A stretch of DNA of 40,562 nucleotides from assembly GCA_002471015.1 (NCBI GenBank), contig DKPB01000069.1:43022-83583 (forward strand). The letters run 5' to 3'. The notes beneath the pieces are model-generated. The model ran no database searches. It saw nothing but the letters and a program-made list of their open reading frames with translations, and had not been told where the DNA came from. Position 1 is the first letter of the stretch. Every line of letters begins with the position of its first letter. The DNA comes from Stenotrophomonas sp. UBA7346. Its GTDB lineage: Bacteria > Pseudomonadota > Gammaproteobacteria > Xanthomonadales > Xanthomonadaceae. This document shows positions 16,955-25,857 of the stretch, in pieces. The translations under genes and the position numbers were made by a program.

Positions 16955-17949
16955 CCAAGCCACCCGCCCTGCAGCGCCCGAAGATCCTGGCGGTGGATGA
17001 CAATCCGGCCAATCTGCTGGTGATCCGTCGGGTATTGGCCAAGCTGGACGTGGATGTGGTGGAGGCCGCATCGGGCAACGATGCGCTCAAGGCAACCCTG
17101 GACGACGAGTTCGCCCTGGTGCTGCTGGACGTCTACATGCCGGACATCAACGGCTTTGAAGTAGCCGAGATCCTGTCGCAGGAAGAAACCACCCGGCAGA
17201 CCCCGATCATTTTCGTCACCGCCACCTATGCCGACGACGTGCACCGCCTCAAGGGCTACGGTTTCGGCGCGGTCGATTACATGGCCAAGCCGCTGGAAGC
17301 GACCATTCTGCTGTCCAAGGTGCAGGTGTTCCTGGAGTTGTACCGCCACCGCGTGGCACTGCGCGATGCATTGAGCGAGTTGTCCGAGCGCAACCGGCAG
17401 CTGGAGATCGAGGTCGAGCAGCGCAAGCAGATGGAGCAGGAAATGCGCCATCTGGCCATGCACGACATGCTCACCGGCCTGCCCAACCGTGCCTTGTTCA
17501 TGGACCGGCTGGAGAGCGCGCACCATCGCGCGCAGCGCAACGGCGGCATCTTCGCCCTGGTGTATGTGGATGTGGACCGCTTCAAGGAGGTCAACGACAC
17601 CTGGGGCCACGGCGCCGGCGATTCGTTGCTGGTGGAGCTGGCCGCGCGTCTGCGTGGCACCCTGCGCGAGAACGACACGGTCGCCCGCCTCGGCGGCGAC
17701 GAGTTCGCCCTGGTGCTGGAGGAGCTGGACAACATCGACGACGCCCACCGCCTGCTGGAGCGGGTGGCGCGCGCCCTGCAGGCCCCGCTGTACTACCTGC
17801 GCGATGGCGAGAAAGTCACCTTGGCGATCAGTGCCAGTGTTGGCGTAGCGGCCTATCCGGCCGATGGTGCGGAAGTCGATGCGCTGCTGCATGCCGCCGA
17901 CCAGGCCATGTACCTGACCAAGCGCAGCCGGGAAGAAGCCAGGAGCTAG
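16945..17949 (+). CDS. Response regulator diguanylate cyclase (REC-GGDEF)
   Basis: A 334-residue cytoplasmic protein. Receiver (about 12-130) with acidic pair Asp18/Asp19, phospho-acceptor Asp62 (LLDVYMPD) and Lys115; a coiled coil (about 145-168); then a GGDEF domain (170-334) with DMLTGLPNRALF, VDVDRFKEVNDTWGHGAGD and an intact GGDEF at 250-254. The product-inhibition I-site RxxD is present (Arg241-Asp244, five residues before GGDEF). It should make c-di-GMP when phosphorylated. The ATG at 16945 lies 10 bases inside cheB; the same frame is open further upstream but only as a shadow of cheR/cheB. It is the output arm of the operon headed by the hybrid kinase. Confidence 0.95.
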   Translation: MFVAKPPALQRPKILAVDDNPANLLVIRRVLAKLDVDVVEAASGNDALKATLDDEFALVLLDVYMPDINGFEVAEILSQEETTRQTPIIFVTATYADDVHRLKGYGFGAVDYMAKPLEATILLSKVQVFLELYRHRVALRDALSELSERNRQLEIEVEQRKQMEQEMRHLAMHDMLTGLPNRALFMDRLESAHHRAQRNGGIFALVYVDVDRFKEVNDTWGHGAGDSLLVELAARLRGTLRENDTVARLGGDEFALVLEELDNIDDAHRLLERVARALQAPLYYLRDGEKVTLAISASVGVAAYPADGAEVDALLHAADQAMYLTKRSREEARS

Positions 17950-17951
17950 AA

Positions 17952-18060
17952 GGCAGGAACTAGACGTTGGGAACCAGAAACGAGTGAGAGCAACAGCAAA
18001 GCGGCAGTTCGCGCGCTGTTGCATTTACTCGTTCCTCGCTCCTGGTACCTCGTTCCTGGC
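17952..18060. repeat. Long imperfect inverted repeat (about 45-base arms)
   Basis: The left arm (17952-17997) contains GGAAC, GAAAC and ACGAG words whose reverse complements (CTCGTTCCT) recur in the right arm (18015-18060). The innermost 8 bases, GCAACAGC (17990-17997) and GCTGTTGC (18015-18022), pair perfectly around a 17-base loop. It fills the space between the convergent diguanylate cyclase and membrane-protein genes and could end transcription from both sides. Its degenerate repeated GAACGAG words look like a decayed mobile palindrome, different from the SMAG family. Confidence 0.6.
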
Positions 18061-18064
18061 TATT

Positions 18065-18967
18065 TCATGCTTCGAACACGTGGCCGCTGCTTACCGGCGG
18101 CGGGGTGGTGCCGGCCGCATCTGCCGGTGCCAGCATCTGCTTCCATGCCGCATAGACCGCACCGGCGAAGGTGGGCATCAGCACCGCCATCAGCAGCAGC
18201 TGTGCCACCGCCAAAGCCGCGGTCTGGCCGGCGATCAGGCCGATGATCAGCGCGACGATCATCACCGCGAAATAGATCGCGAAGATGGCGATGAAGGCCA
18301 GCACGAAGAACACCAGCATGGCCGGCAGGTTGTGGATGCTGGCGCGCAGGCTCTGGCGCAGGGCATGCACGCCGCCGGAACGCTCGAACATCACCTGCGG
18401 CGGCATCACGAACAGGGCCAGGGTCAGGGCGACGAAGCTGGCCAGCAACAACAACAGCCACAGCAGGATGCGCCCGGCCGGCAGCGTCGCCACCAGCGCC
18501 TCGATCTGCGCCGGGTCCGGTTGCGCACCGGACTGGCTGATCTCATTGAGCTTGACCATCACGACCGACAATTGTTGCAGGCCATCGGTGCCGACCAGTA
18601 CCAGCAGCAGCGTGCCCAGCAGCAGGGCGGCGAACAGCTGTGGCAGCAGGGCCACCAGCAGGTGCGGCGCGCGGCCTTCCTGCACGCCCTGCAGCAGGTG
18701 CGAAGGCTTGGCGGCGCGGCCCTGATCGACCTCGCGGATGGCCCACAGCAGGCCGCCCATGAACAGCGGCCCGGCCAGCAACAGCAGCAGCTGCACCACC
18801 GTGCCAAGTGCGGGCACCAGCATCGACAGCGACAGCACCAACGAGGTGCCGACGCCCCACAGGATGCCCAGCGAACCCAGGGCCAGGGGCGCGCGCTTGA
18901 GCAGGCCGAAGCCGGTCAGCAGCCATTCCGCGCCGGCCGAGGCAGGTACCTTGCGAATCTCGCTCAT
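18065..18967 (-). CDS. BPSS1780-type multi-pass membrane protein
   Basis: A 300-residue inner-membrane protein with about six hydrophobic segments (LGILWGVGTSLVLSLSMLV; VVQLLLLLAGPLFMGGLLW; LLVALLPQLFAALLLGTLLL; ILLWLLLLLASFVALTLALF; a long C-terminal run containing VFFVLAFIAIFAIYF; and AVAQLLLMAVLMPTFAGAVY). The N-terminal RKVPASAGAEWLLTGFGLLKRAP pattern resembles the BPSS1780 family of unknown function. It stands alone, with SMAG repeats upstream and an inverted repeat downstream. No enzymatic motif is visible. Confidence 0.75.
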   Translation of the reverse strand: MSEIRKVPASAGAEWLLTGFGLLKRAPLALGSLGILWGVGTSLVLSLSMLVPALGTVVQLLLLLAGPLFMGGLLWAIREVDQGRAAKPSHLLQGVQEGRAPHLLVALLPQLFAALLLGTLLLVLVGTDGLQQLSVVMVKLNEISQSGAQPDPAQIEALVATLPAGRILLWLLLLLASFVALTLALFVMPPQVMFERSGGVHALRQSLRASIHNLPAMLVFFVLAFIAIFAIYFAVMIVALIIGLIAGQTAALAVAQLLLMAVLMPTFAGAVYAAWKQMLAPADAAGTTPPPVSSGHVFEA

Positions 18968-19013
18968 TGCAGTTCCGAAACAGGGGAGGGCACCGGTGAC
19001 AGACCGGCGCTGG

Positions 19014-19026
19014 GGCGATTATCGCC
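19014..19026. promoter_or_regulatory. Short palindrome GGCGA-TTA-TCGCC upstream of the BPSS1780-type gene
   Basis: A perfect 5-base inverted repeat 47 bases before the start of the membrane protein gene. The minus strand contains GATAAT inside it, a good -10 word, but I see no matching -35. Operator or chance. Confidence 0.25.
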
Positions 19027-19098
19027 TGAAACCCGGGCGGGGTTATGAGGAACAAGTAACGATGGGGGAACATGAGTCCGCCGCTGCAACTGCCGCCG

Positions 19099-19370
19099 GT
19101 AGTGCCGAGGCATGCTCGGCAGGGGGCAGGGGGCGTTCCCGGCAAGGCCGCAGCCGAGCATGGCTCGGCTCTACAGGGCGGTTCGCGTGGATCGTCGCTG
19201 TTTGTAGTGCCGAGCCATGCTCGGCAAGGAGCGTTCCCGGCAAGGCCTCAGCCGAGCATGGCTCGGCTCTACAGGGCGCTTCGCGTGGATCGTCGCTGTT
19301 GGTAGTGCCGAGCCATGCTCGGCAAGGGGCGTTCCCGGCAAGGCCTCAGCCGAGCATGGCTCGGCGCTAC
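19099..19370. repeat. SMAG (GTAG-type REP) array: three inverted pairs in tandem
   Basis: Six GTAG-headed palindromes, alternating in orientation: plus at 19099-19121, 19204-19226 and 19302-19324; minus at 19151-19174, 19249-19272 and 19347-19370. Each has the core GCCGAGCCATGCTCGGC (first copy GAGGCATGCTC). The pairs are separated by GCGTTCCCGGCAAGGC-like spacers, and the linkers between pairs repeat a GCGTGGATCGTCGCTGTT block, so the whole 98-105-base unit has been duplicated. This structure is characteristic of Stenotrophomonas REP elements, which are thought to be moved by RAYT transposases. No RAYT gene is in the window. Confidence 0.92.
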
Positions 19371-19385
19371 CGCATCGTCGCCGGC

Positions 19386-19919
19386 TCAAGGCGCCTGACG
19401 GTGCTCCACCCGATGCAGCAACTGCGGGCTGCCGTCCACCACCGCGTACAGCGCCAGCCGGCTCAGTTCGAATGTCCCGGCCGGCACCGGTTCGGCCATC
19501 AGCCGCGCTTGCTGTGCCGGGTCCAGCGCACTGCTGCAGACACTGCAATGCGGGGTGAACTCGAAACGATGCGGTGTAAACGCAAGCCCGCTACCCGCCA
19601 AGCGCTGGTGCAAGGCCAACAGGGGGGCCGGATCGGCCGGTGCCAGCCAGATCACCGGGCCGCTGGCAAAGCGCCGCAGTCCGGCAAACCGCAGGCGGAC
19701 CGGCAGGCAGGTATCGGCGATGTGCTGCAGGCATTCGAGCACGGGCTCCAATGCCTGTTCCGCCATCAACGGCCCGACGCCGGAGGACCCGGCCACGGTG
19801 ATTTCGGCGGGGAAGCCCGCCAGGCGCGGATCGTATCGGCGGCGTATCGTCAGTACCGCGGTGGCGGCAGGTTCGGGCAGTTCCAGCACCACATAGATGG
19901 GGTGCCCGGCCATGTGCAT
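19386..19919 (-). CDS. 2H phosphoesterase-like (2'-5' RNA ligase family) protein with one motif degenerate
   Basis: A 177-residue cytoplasmic protein resembling the 2H phosphoesterase/2'-5' RNA ligase superfamily. The second catalytic motif is intact (FTPHCSVC, His124-x-Ser126), but the first, usually His-x-Thr, reads Glu39-Ile-Thr41 (PAEITVAGSSGVG). Family members act on 2',3'-cyclic or 2'-5' phosphodiester bonds and need both histidines, so this one may be inactive or altered. Its ATG at 19919 directly follows the TGA of the upstream glutamine amidotransferase gene (TGAATG), with a second in-frame ATG two codons on. Last gene of a three-gene overlapping set with the GspE-type ATPase. Confidence 0.7.
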   Translation of the reverse strand: MHMAGHPIYVVLELPEPAATAVLTIRRRYDPRLAGFPAEITVAGSSGVGPLMAEQALEPVLECLQHIADTCLPVRLRFAGLRRFASGPVIWLAPADPAPLLALHQRLAGSGLAFTPHRFEFTPHCSVCSSALDPAQQARLMAEPVPAGTFELSRLALYAVVDGSPQLLHRVEHRQAP

Positions 19920-20645
19920 TCAGTGCACTTCGCGCCGTACGTGGCGGACAAAACGGCGCAACAGCTGGCGGGCCAAGGGTGCGGCGCTTACGTCGCGGGC
20001 CACGCTGCGGGCGCAGCCGCCATGGCGGGCGATGCAGTCGGCGCGGGCGCGGACGTAACCGCGCATGTGGTGGGTGGCGAACTCGGGGTGGAACTGCAGG
20101 CCCCAGGCTTGCTCGCCCCAGCGGAAGGCGTGGCAGTTGTCCTGCACCGAACGCGCCAGCACGGTGGCGCCTTCGGGTGCGCGCAACACCGTCTGCAGGT
20201 GGGTGGCGTGGGCCGGGAAGCTGGCCGGCAGGCCGGCGAACAGCGGATCGGCCGAGGCCGGGGCTTCCAGCTGCAGGCGGATGGTGCCGGATTCGCGCCC
20301 AGCCGGGTTGTAGGCAACCTCGCCGCCCAGCGCATGGGCCAGCAGTTGGTGGCCGTAGCAGATGCCCAGCAGCGGCATGCCGGCGTGGGCCGCGTCGCGC
20401 AGCCAGTCGGCACTGCGCTCGCTCCACTCGGCGCGGTCGGTGACGAAGGCGGCCGAGCCGGTGACGATGGTGGCGGCGAAGTCACCGCGCTCCGGCAACT
20501 GCTCGCCGTGCTCGACGTTGACCACCACCGTCTCGGCTTCTTCCAGCCCGGCGGCGACGCGGATCCAGTGCGGGAAGCGGCCATAACGGCGCAGGGTCGG
20601 GAACGGTTGCCCGGTTTCAACGATCAAGAACGGCTGGGGCTTCAT
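19920..20645 (-). CDS. Class I glutamine amidotransferase
   Basis: A 241-residue stand-alone class I glutaminase domain, similar to GMP-synthase-like or glutamine-amidotransferase-family proteins. Catalytic residues visible: nucleophile Cys96 (GICYGHQLLAHALGG) and the His186/Glu188 pair (LQFHPEF). Such domains hydrolyse glutamine and pass ammonia to a synthetase domain, or hydrolyse gamma-glutamyl compounds. No synthetase is fused or adjacent. The ATG overlaps the stop of the ATPase gene by four bases (ATGA) and its own stop abuts the 2H gene start. Substrate unknown. Confidence 0.88.
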   Translation of the reverse strand: MKPQPFLIVETGQPFPTLRRYGRFPHWIRVAAGLEEAETVVVNVEHGEQLPERGDFAATIVTGSAAFVTDRAEWSERSADWLRDAAHAGMPLLGICYGHQLLAHALGGEVAYNPAGRESGTIRLQLEAPASADPLFAGLPASFPAHATHLQTVLRAPEGATVLARSVQDNCHAFRWGEQAWGLQFHPEFATHHMRGYVRARADCIARHGGCARSVARDVSAAPLARQLLRRFVRHVRREVH

Positions 20646-22462
20646 TCCGAGGGCGGCAGGACTGACAGGACTTCCTCGATTGTAGTCAGCCCTGCGGCCA
20701 CCTTTTCAAGCCCGGTACGGCGCAGCGTGCGCAGCCCTTCGGCAGCGGCCGCCTGGCTGAACCCGGCCAGATCCATGTCGCGGGTGATCCGGGCGCGCAG
20801 CCGCGAACCCAGTGGCAGCAGCTCATACAGGCCGATCCGGCCCATGTAACCGGTGCGCCGGCACTCCAGGCAGCCGACCGGCGCATATGCCGTGACCACA
20901 TCTGGTAATGCTTCATGGGCATGACGCAGCGGTGCCCAATCAGCGTCTGTCAGCGTGTCTGGCGCCTTGCAGTGTGGGCACAGGGTGCGCACCAGGCGCT
21001 GTGCCAGCACGCCGTTGACAGTGGAGGCGATCAGGTAATGCGGCACGCCCAGGTCGAGCAGGCGGGTGATCGCCGAGGGCGCATCGTTGGTATGCAGGGT
21101 GGACAGCACCAGGTGGCCGGTCAGCGAGGCCTGCACCGCCATCTGCGCGGTTTCCAGGTCGCGGATTTCGCCGATCATGATGATGTCCGGGTCCTGCCGC
21201 AGCAGAGTGCGCACGCCGGAGGCGAAGTCCAGGTCGATGTTGGTCTGCACCTGCATCTGGTTGAACTCGGGCGCGATCATTTCGATCGGGTCTTCGACCG
21301 TGCACACGTTGACGTCCGGCGTGGCCAGCCGCTTGAGTGTGGAATACAGGGTGGTGGTCTTGCCCGAGCCGGTGGGGCCGGTGACCAGCACGATGCCGTG
21401 CGGGCGCGCCACCAGCTCGTTCCAGCCGGCTGCCTCTTCCGGGCTGAAGCCCAGCTGCTCGATGCTCTTGAACGCCGAGTCCGGGTCGAAGATGCGCATC
21501 ACGCACTTCTCGCCGAAGGCGGTGGGCATGGTCGACAGGCGCATTTCCACCTCGCGCCCACCCGGCGAACGGGTCTTGATGCGGCCGTCCTGCGGGCGCC
21601 GGCGCTCGGCCAGGTCCATGCGGCCGAGCACCTTGATGCGGCTGACCACGGCGGTCATCACCGACGGCGGCAGCTCGAACACCTTGTGCAGCACGCCGTC
21701 GATGCGGAAGCGCACCCGGCCCTTGTCGCGCCGCGGCTCCATGTGGATGTCGCTGGCGCGCTGCTCGTAGGCGTACTGCAGCAGCCAGTCGACGATGCTG
21801 ACCACATGGTGGTCGTCGGCATTGACGTCGCCACCGCTGCCCAGCTCCACCAGCTGCTCGAAGCTGGGCGGGGTCACCCCGTTGCTGTTGTCGCGGGAGT
21901 CGCTGCGGGCGCCACGGACCGAGCGGGTGACGCCGAAGAACTCCATCGAATAACGGTGCAGGTCCAGCGGATTGACCATCACCACGTCGATGCGGCGCCG
22001 GCTCAGGTGCTGCAGGTCCGGCACCCAATCGCGCGCCATCGGCTCGCTGGTGGCCACCAGCACGCGCTCGCTGTCCACCGCCAGGGGCAGGATGCGGTGG
22101 CGGCGGGCATAGGCATGGGAGACCACGGCAGTGGCGCCGGCCACGTCCACCCGGGTGGGGTCGATGCGCAGGTAGCGGCAGTGGGTGCGCCCGGCCAGCC
22201 ACTCGGTCAGCCGCTCCAGGCCCAGCTCGCCGCTGGCCGGCGGGGCGGCGGCCAGTTTCAGGTTGGCCAGCAGTACCAAGGGGTGGACTTCGCTGGCGTT
22301 GCGCGCGCCCTGGGCGGAAAAACGGATGCGTTCCTGGTCCTGCGCGGCCACCAGACCGTCGCCCAGCAGGGCCGCCACCACATTGGCAAATTGCAGCCTG
22401 CCGGCGCTGATGGCAACCTGTGCCAAGGGTTCGTAAGCGCTGTGCGCGGCCGGTTGTTCCAC
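20642..22462 (-). CDS. GspE/PulE/PilB-family secretion or pilus assembly ATPase
   Basis: A 606-residue hexameric ATPase of the type II secretion/type IV pilus family. GTG start at 22462. N-terminal domains (about 10-170) precede the catalytic core: RASDIHMEP (235-243), Walker A GPTGSGKTT (362-370), Asp box (VEDPIE), Walker B DPDIIMIGEIRD (425-435), His box TGHLVLSTLHTND, and a zinc-binding tetracysteine (Cys495, 498, 531, 534). All motifs needed for activity are present. No other secretion or pilus genes are adjacent, so it is an orphan copy; its partner could be a remote pseudopilus system. It overlaps the amidotransferase gene by four bases and is divergent from glyQ, 77 bases away. Confidence 0.93.
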   Translation of the reverse strand: MEQPAAHSAYEPLAQVAISAGRLQFANVVAALLGDGLVAAQDQERIRFSAQGARNASEVHPLVLLANLKLAAAPPASGELGLERLTEWLAGRTHCRYLRIDPTRVDVAGATAVVSHAYARRHRILPLAVDSERVLVATSEPMARDWVPDLQHLSRRRIDVVMVNPLDLHRYSMEFFGVTRSVRGARSDSRDNSNGVTPPSFEQLVELGSGGDVNADDHHVVSIVDWLLQYAYEQRASDIHMEPRRDKGRVRFRIDGVLHKVFELPPSVMTAVVSRIKVLGRMDLAERRRPQDGRIKTRSPGGREVEMRLSTMPTAFGEKCVMRIFDPDSAFKSIEQLGFSPEEAAGWNELVARPHGIVLVTGPTGSGKTTTLYSTLKRLATPDVNVCTVEDPIEMIAPEFNQMQVQTNIDLDFASGVRTLLRQDPDIIMIGEIRDLETAQMAVQASLTGHLVLSTLHTNDAPSAITRLLDLGVPHYLIASTVNGVLAQRLVRTLCPHCKAPDTLTDADWAPLRHAHEALPDVVTAYAPVGCLECRRTGYMGRIGLYELLPLGSRLRARITRDMDLAGFSQAAAAEGLRTLRRTGLEKVAAGLTTIEEVLSVLPPSE

Positions 22463-22503
22463 CCCAAACCCCTTGCTGGCGCGGCCATCGCGCGGTCGGT
22501 CGC

Positions 22504-22509
22504 TATACT
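22504..22509 (+). promoter_or_regulatory. Candidate -10 element for glyQS
   Basis: TATACT matches the sigma70 -10 consensus at five of six positions and lies 30 bases before the glyQ start. No convincing -35 is seen at the usual distance. Confidence 0.4.
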
Positions 22510-22539
22510 AACTCACCCCTTATGTACGGCTCAGGCAGC

Positions 22540-23447
<908 letters not shown>

Positions 23448-23451
<4 letters not shown>

Positions 23452-25613
23452 GCATGCAGCCGCTGCTGATCGAACTGGGCGTGGAAGAACTGCCGGTCAA
23501 GGCCCTGCCGGGCCTGGCGCAGGCCTTCTTTGATGGCGTGATCGATGGCCTGGCCAAGCGTGGCGTGGCCTTCGAGCGTGGCGATGCCAAGCCGCTGTCG
23601 ACCCCGCGTCGCCTGGCCGTGCTGTTGCCGGGCGTGGAAACCGAGCAGCCCGAGCAGCACTCGGAAGTGTTCGGCCCGTACCTGAACATCGCGCTGGACG
23701 CCAACGGCGAACCGACCAAGGCGCTGCAGGGTTTTGCTGCCAAGGCCGGCATCGACTGGACCGCGCTGGAGCGCACCACCGATGCCAAGGGCGAGCGTTT
23801 CGTGCTGCGTTCGGTGACCCCGGGCGCGCAGACCGCCAGCCTGCTGCCGGAGATCCTGCGCGAAGCCATCGCCGCCATGCCCATCCCCAAGCCGATGCGC
23901 TGGGGCAACCACGAATACGCCTTCGCCCGCCCGGTGCATTGGCTGGTGCTGCTGCACGGCAATGACATCGTGCCGGCCGAGCTGCTGGGCCTGACGTCTG
24001 ACCGCTTCAGCCGTGGCCACCGTTTCATGGCCGACAAGCAGGTGTGGCTGAGCAACCCGGCCGACTACGTTGAATCGCTGAAGGCCGCCAATGTGCTGGT
24101 CGATGCCGACGCGCGCCGCGAGCGCATCGTCGCCGAGGTCAATGCCGCCGCCGCGCAGGCGGGTGGCGTGGCCCGCATCACCGACGACAACCTGGAACAG
24201 GTGGTCAACCTGGTCGAATGGCCGGCGGCGGTGCTGTGCAGTTTCGAGCGCGAGTTCCTGGCCGTGCCGCAGGAAGCGCTGATCGAGACCATGGAGATCA
24301 ACCAGAAGTTCTTCCCGGTGCTCGACGGCGGCGGCAAACTGACCGAGAAGTTCATCGGCATCGCCAATATCGAATCCAGGGACGTGGCCGAGGTTTCCAA
24401 GGGCTACGAGCGGGTGATCCGCCCGCGCTTCTCCGATGCCAAGTTCTTCTTCGACGAAGACCTCAAGCAGGGCTTGGTGGCGATGGGCGAGGGTCTGAAG
24501 ACCGTTACCTACCAGGCCAAGCTGGGCAGCGTGGCTGACAAGGTGCAGCGGGTCAGCGCGCTGGCGCAGATCATCGCACCGCAGGTGGGCGCCGACCCGG
24601 TGCAGGCCAAGCGCGCCGCCGAGCTGGCCAAGAACGATCTGCAGTCGCGCATGGTCAACGAGTTCCCGGAACTGCAGGGCATCGCCGGTCGCCATTACGC
24701 GGTGGCCGGTGGCGAATCGCCGTCGGTGGCGCTGGCCATCGACGAGAGCTACCAGCCGCGCTTTGCCGCCGATGACATCGCCTTGTCGCCGCTGGGCAAG
24801 GTGCTGGCGATTGCCGAGCGCCTGGACACGCTGGCCGGTGGTTTTGCCGCTGGCCTGAAGCCGACCGGCAACAAGGACCCGTTCGCGCTGCGTCGTAATG
24901 CGCTGGGTCTGGCCCGCAGCATCATCGAATCGGGCTTTGATCTGGATCTGCCGGCACTGCTGGATCAGGCGCAAGAAAACGTCGCTTTTGCGAAAACTGT
25001 TCAGAAGGACAAGGCTTCGGAGAAGGCGGCGGCGGATGCCCGTGCGTCCGGCGCTGAAGCAAAGGCGACTCCCAATACGGGGGGTACCACGCTCGAAGAG
25101 CTTAATGACCTCTACGATTTCATCATCGACCGCCTGAAGGGCTACTACGCCGACAAGGGCGTGCCGGCCACCCACTTCAATGCCGTCGCCGAACTGAAGC
25201 CGGCCTCGCTGTACGATTTCGACCGCCGCATCGATGCCATCGGCACCTTTGCCCAGCTGCCGGAAGCCGAGGCACTGGCTGCGGCCAACAAGCGCATCCG
25301 CAACATCCTGCGCAAGGCTGACGGTGAGATCCCGGGCAGCATCGATCCGGCACTGCTGCGCGAGCCGGCCGAGAGCGAGCTGGCCGAGGCGGTGACTGCC
25401 GCCATCGACGACACCGGTGTGGCACTGGCACAGAAGGACTACGTGGCCGTGCTCGGCCGCCTGGCCCGCCTGCGTCCGCAGGTGGATGCGTTCTTCGACG
25501 CGGTGATGGTCAATGCCGAGGATCCGGCGCTGCGTGGTAACCGCTTGGCGCTGCTGCGCACGCTGGGTGACCGCCTGGGCAGCGTGGCCGCGATCGAGCA
25601 CCTGTCCAACTGA
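23448..25613 (+). CDS. glyS: Glycine--tRNA ligase beta subunit
   Basis: The beta chain, which binds and positions tRNA-Gly. It is 721 residues, about 30 longer than E. coli GlyS (689). The N-terminus LLIELGVEELPVKALP and FARPVHWLV, the HD-like segment and the C-terminal anticodon-binding part (DRLGSVAAIEHLSN) are conserved. The extra length is a hydrophilic Lys/Ala/Glu-rich stretch at about residues 510-550 (24975-25097, KTVQKDKASEKAAADA...) just before DLYDFIIDRLKGYY. It uses A/T-ending codons (AAA, ACT, GTT, GCT) unlike the flanks. The frame is intact, so the gene should be functional. Confidence 0.97.
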
Positions 25614-25633
25614 TCGGCGTTGGATGTCTGACT

Positions 25634-25663
25634 GCAACAGGCCCGCGCAGGCGGGCCTGTTGC
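25634..25663 (+). terminator. Strong hairpin terminator after glyS
   Basis: A perfect 13-base stem, GCAACAGGCCCGC/GCGGGCCTGTTGC, with a GCAG loop, 20 bases after the glyS stop. The tail is GTTGTG, a modest T-content. Confidence 0.75.
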
Positions 25664-25674
25664 GTTGTGCACCT

Positions 25675-25794
25675 GTAGTGCCGAGCCATGCTCGGCAGAA
25701 GCATTACCCGCAATCCTTTGTCTTTGTAGTGCCGAGCCATGCTCGGCAAACCGCGTTCCCGGTACCGCCCCTGCCGAGCATGGCTCGGCACTAC
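25675..25794. repeat. SMAG (GTAG-type REP) cluster: one single plus one inverted pair
   Basis: GTAG-headed palindromes at 25675-25697 (plus), 25726-25748 (plus) and 25772-25794 (minus), core GCCGAGCCATGCTCGGCA. The last two form an inverted pair around GCGTTCCCGGTACCGCCCC. They lie between the glyS terminator and the tamA promoter region. Confidence 0.92.
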
Positions 25795-25822
25795 CTGCGG
25801 GCGAGCTGTTGGAAATGTGATT

Positions 25823-25850
25823 TTGCCGGTCATGTTGAGACCGGTATGCT
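25823..25850 (+). promoter_or_regulatory. Candidate sigma70-type promoter for tamAB
   Basis: TTGCCG (25823-25828) and TATGCT (25845-25850) with a 16-base spacer; each matches four of six consensus bases. The predicted transcription start is within a few bases of the ATG at 25858, so the messenger could be nearly leaderless. An inverted repeat CCGGT/ACCGG overlaps it. Confidence 0.4.
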
Positions 25851-25857
25851 GGCGCGC

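Noticed and set aside
19099..19370. CRISPR-like regular repeats
   Set aside because: Repeats are palindromic, alternate in orientation and have repeated rather than unique spacers; they are SMAG/REP elements.
24975..25097. Intein or insertion sequence in glyS
   Set aside because: Far too short, no splicing motifs, terminal repeats or target duplications; the frame is intact.
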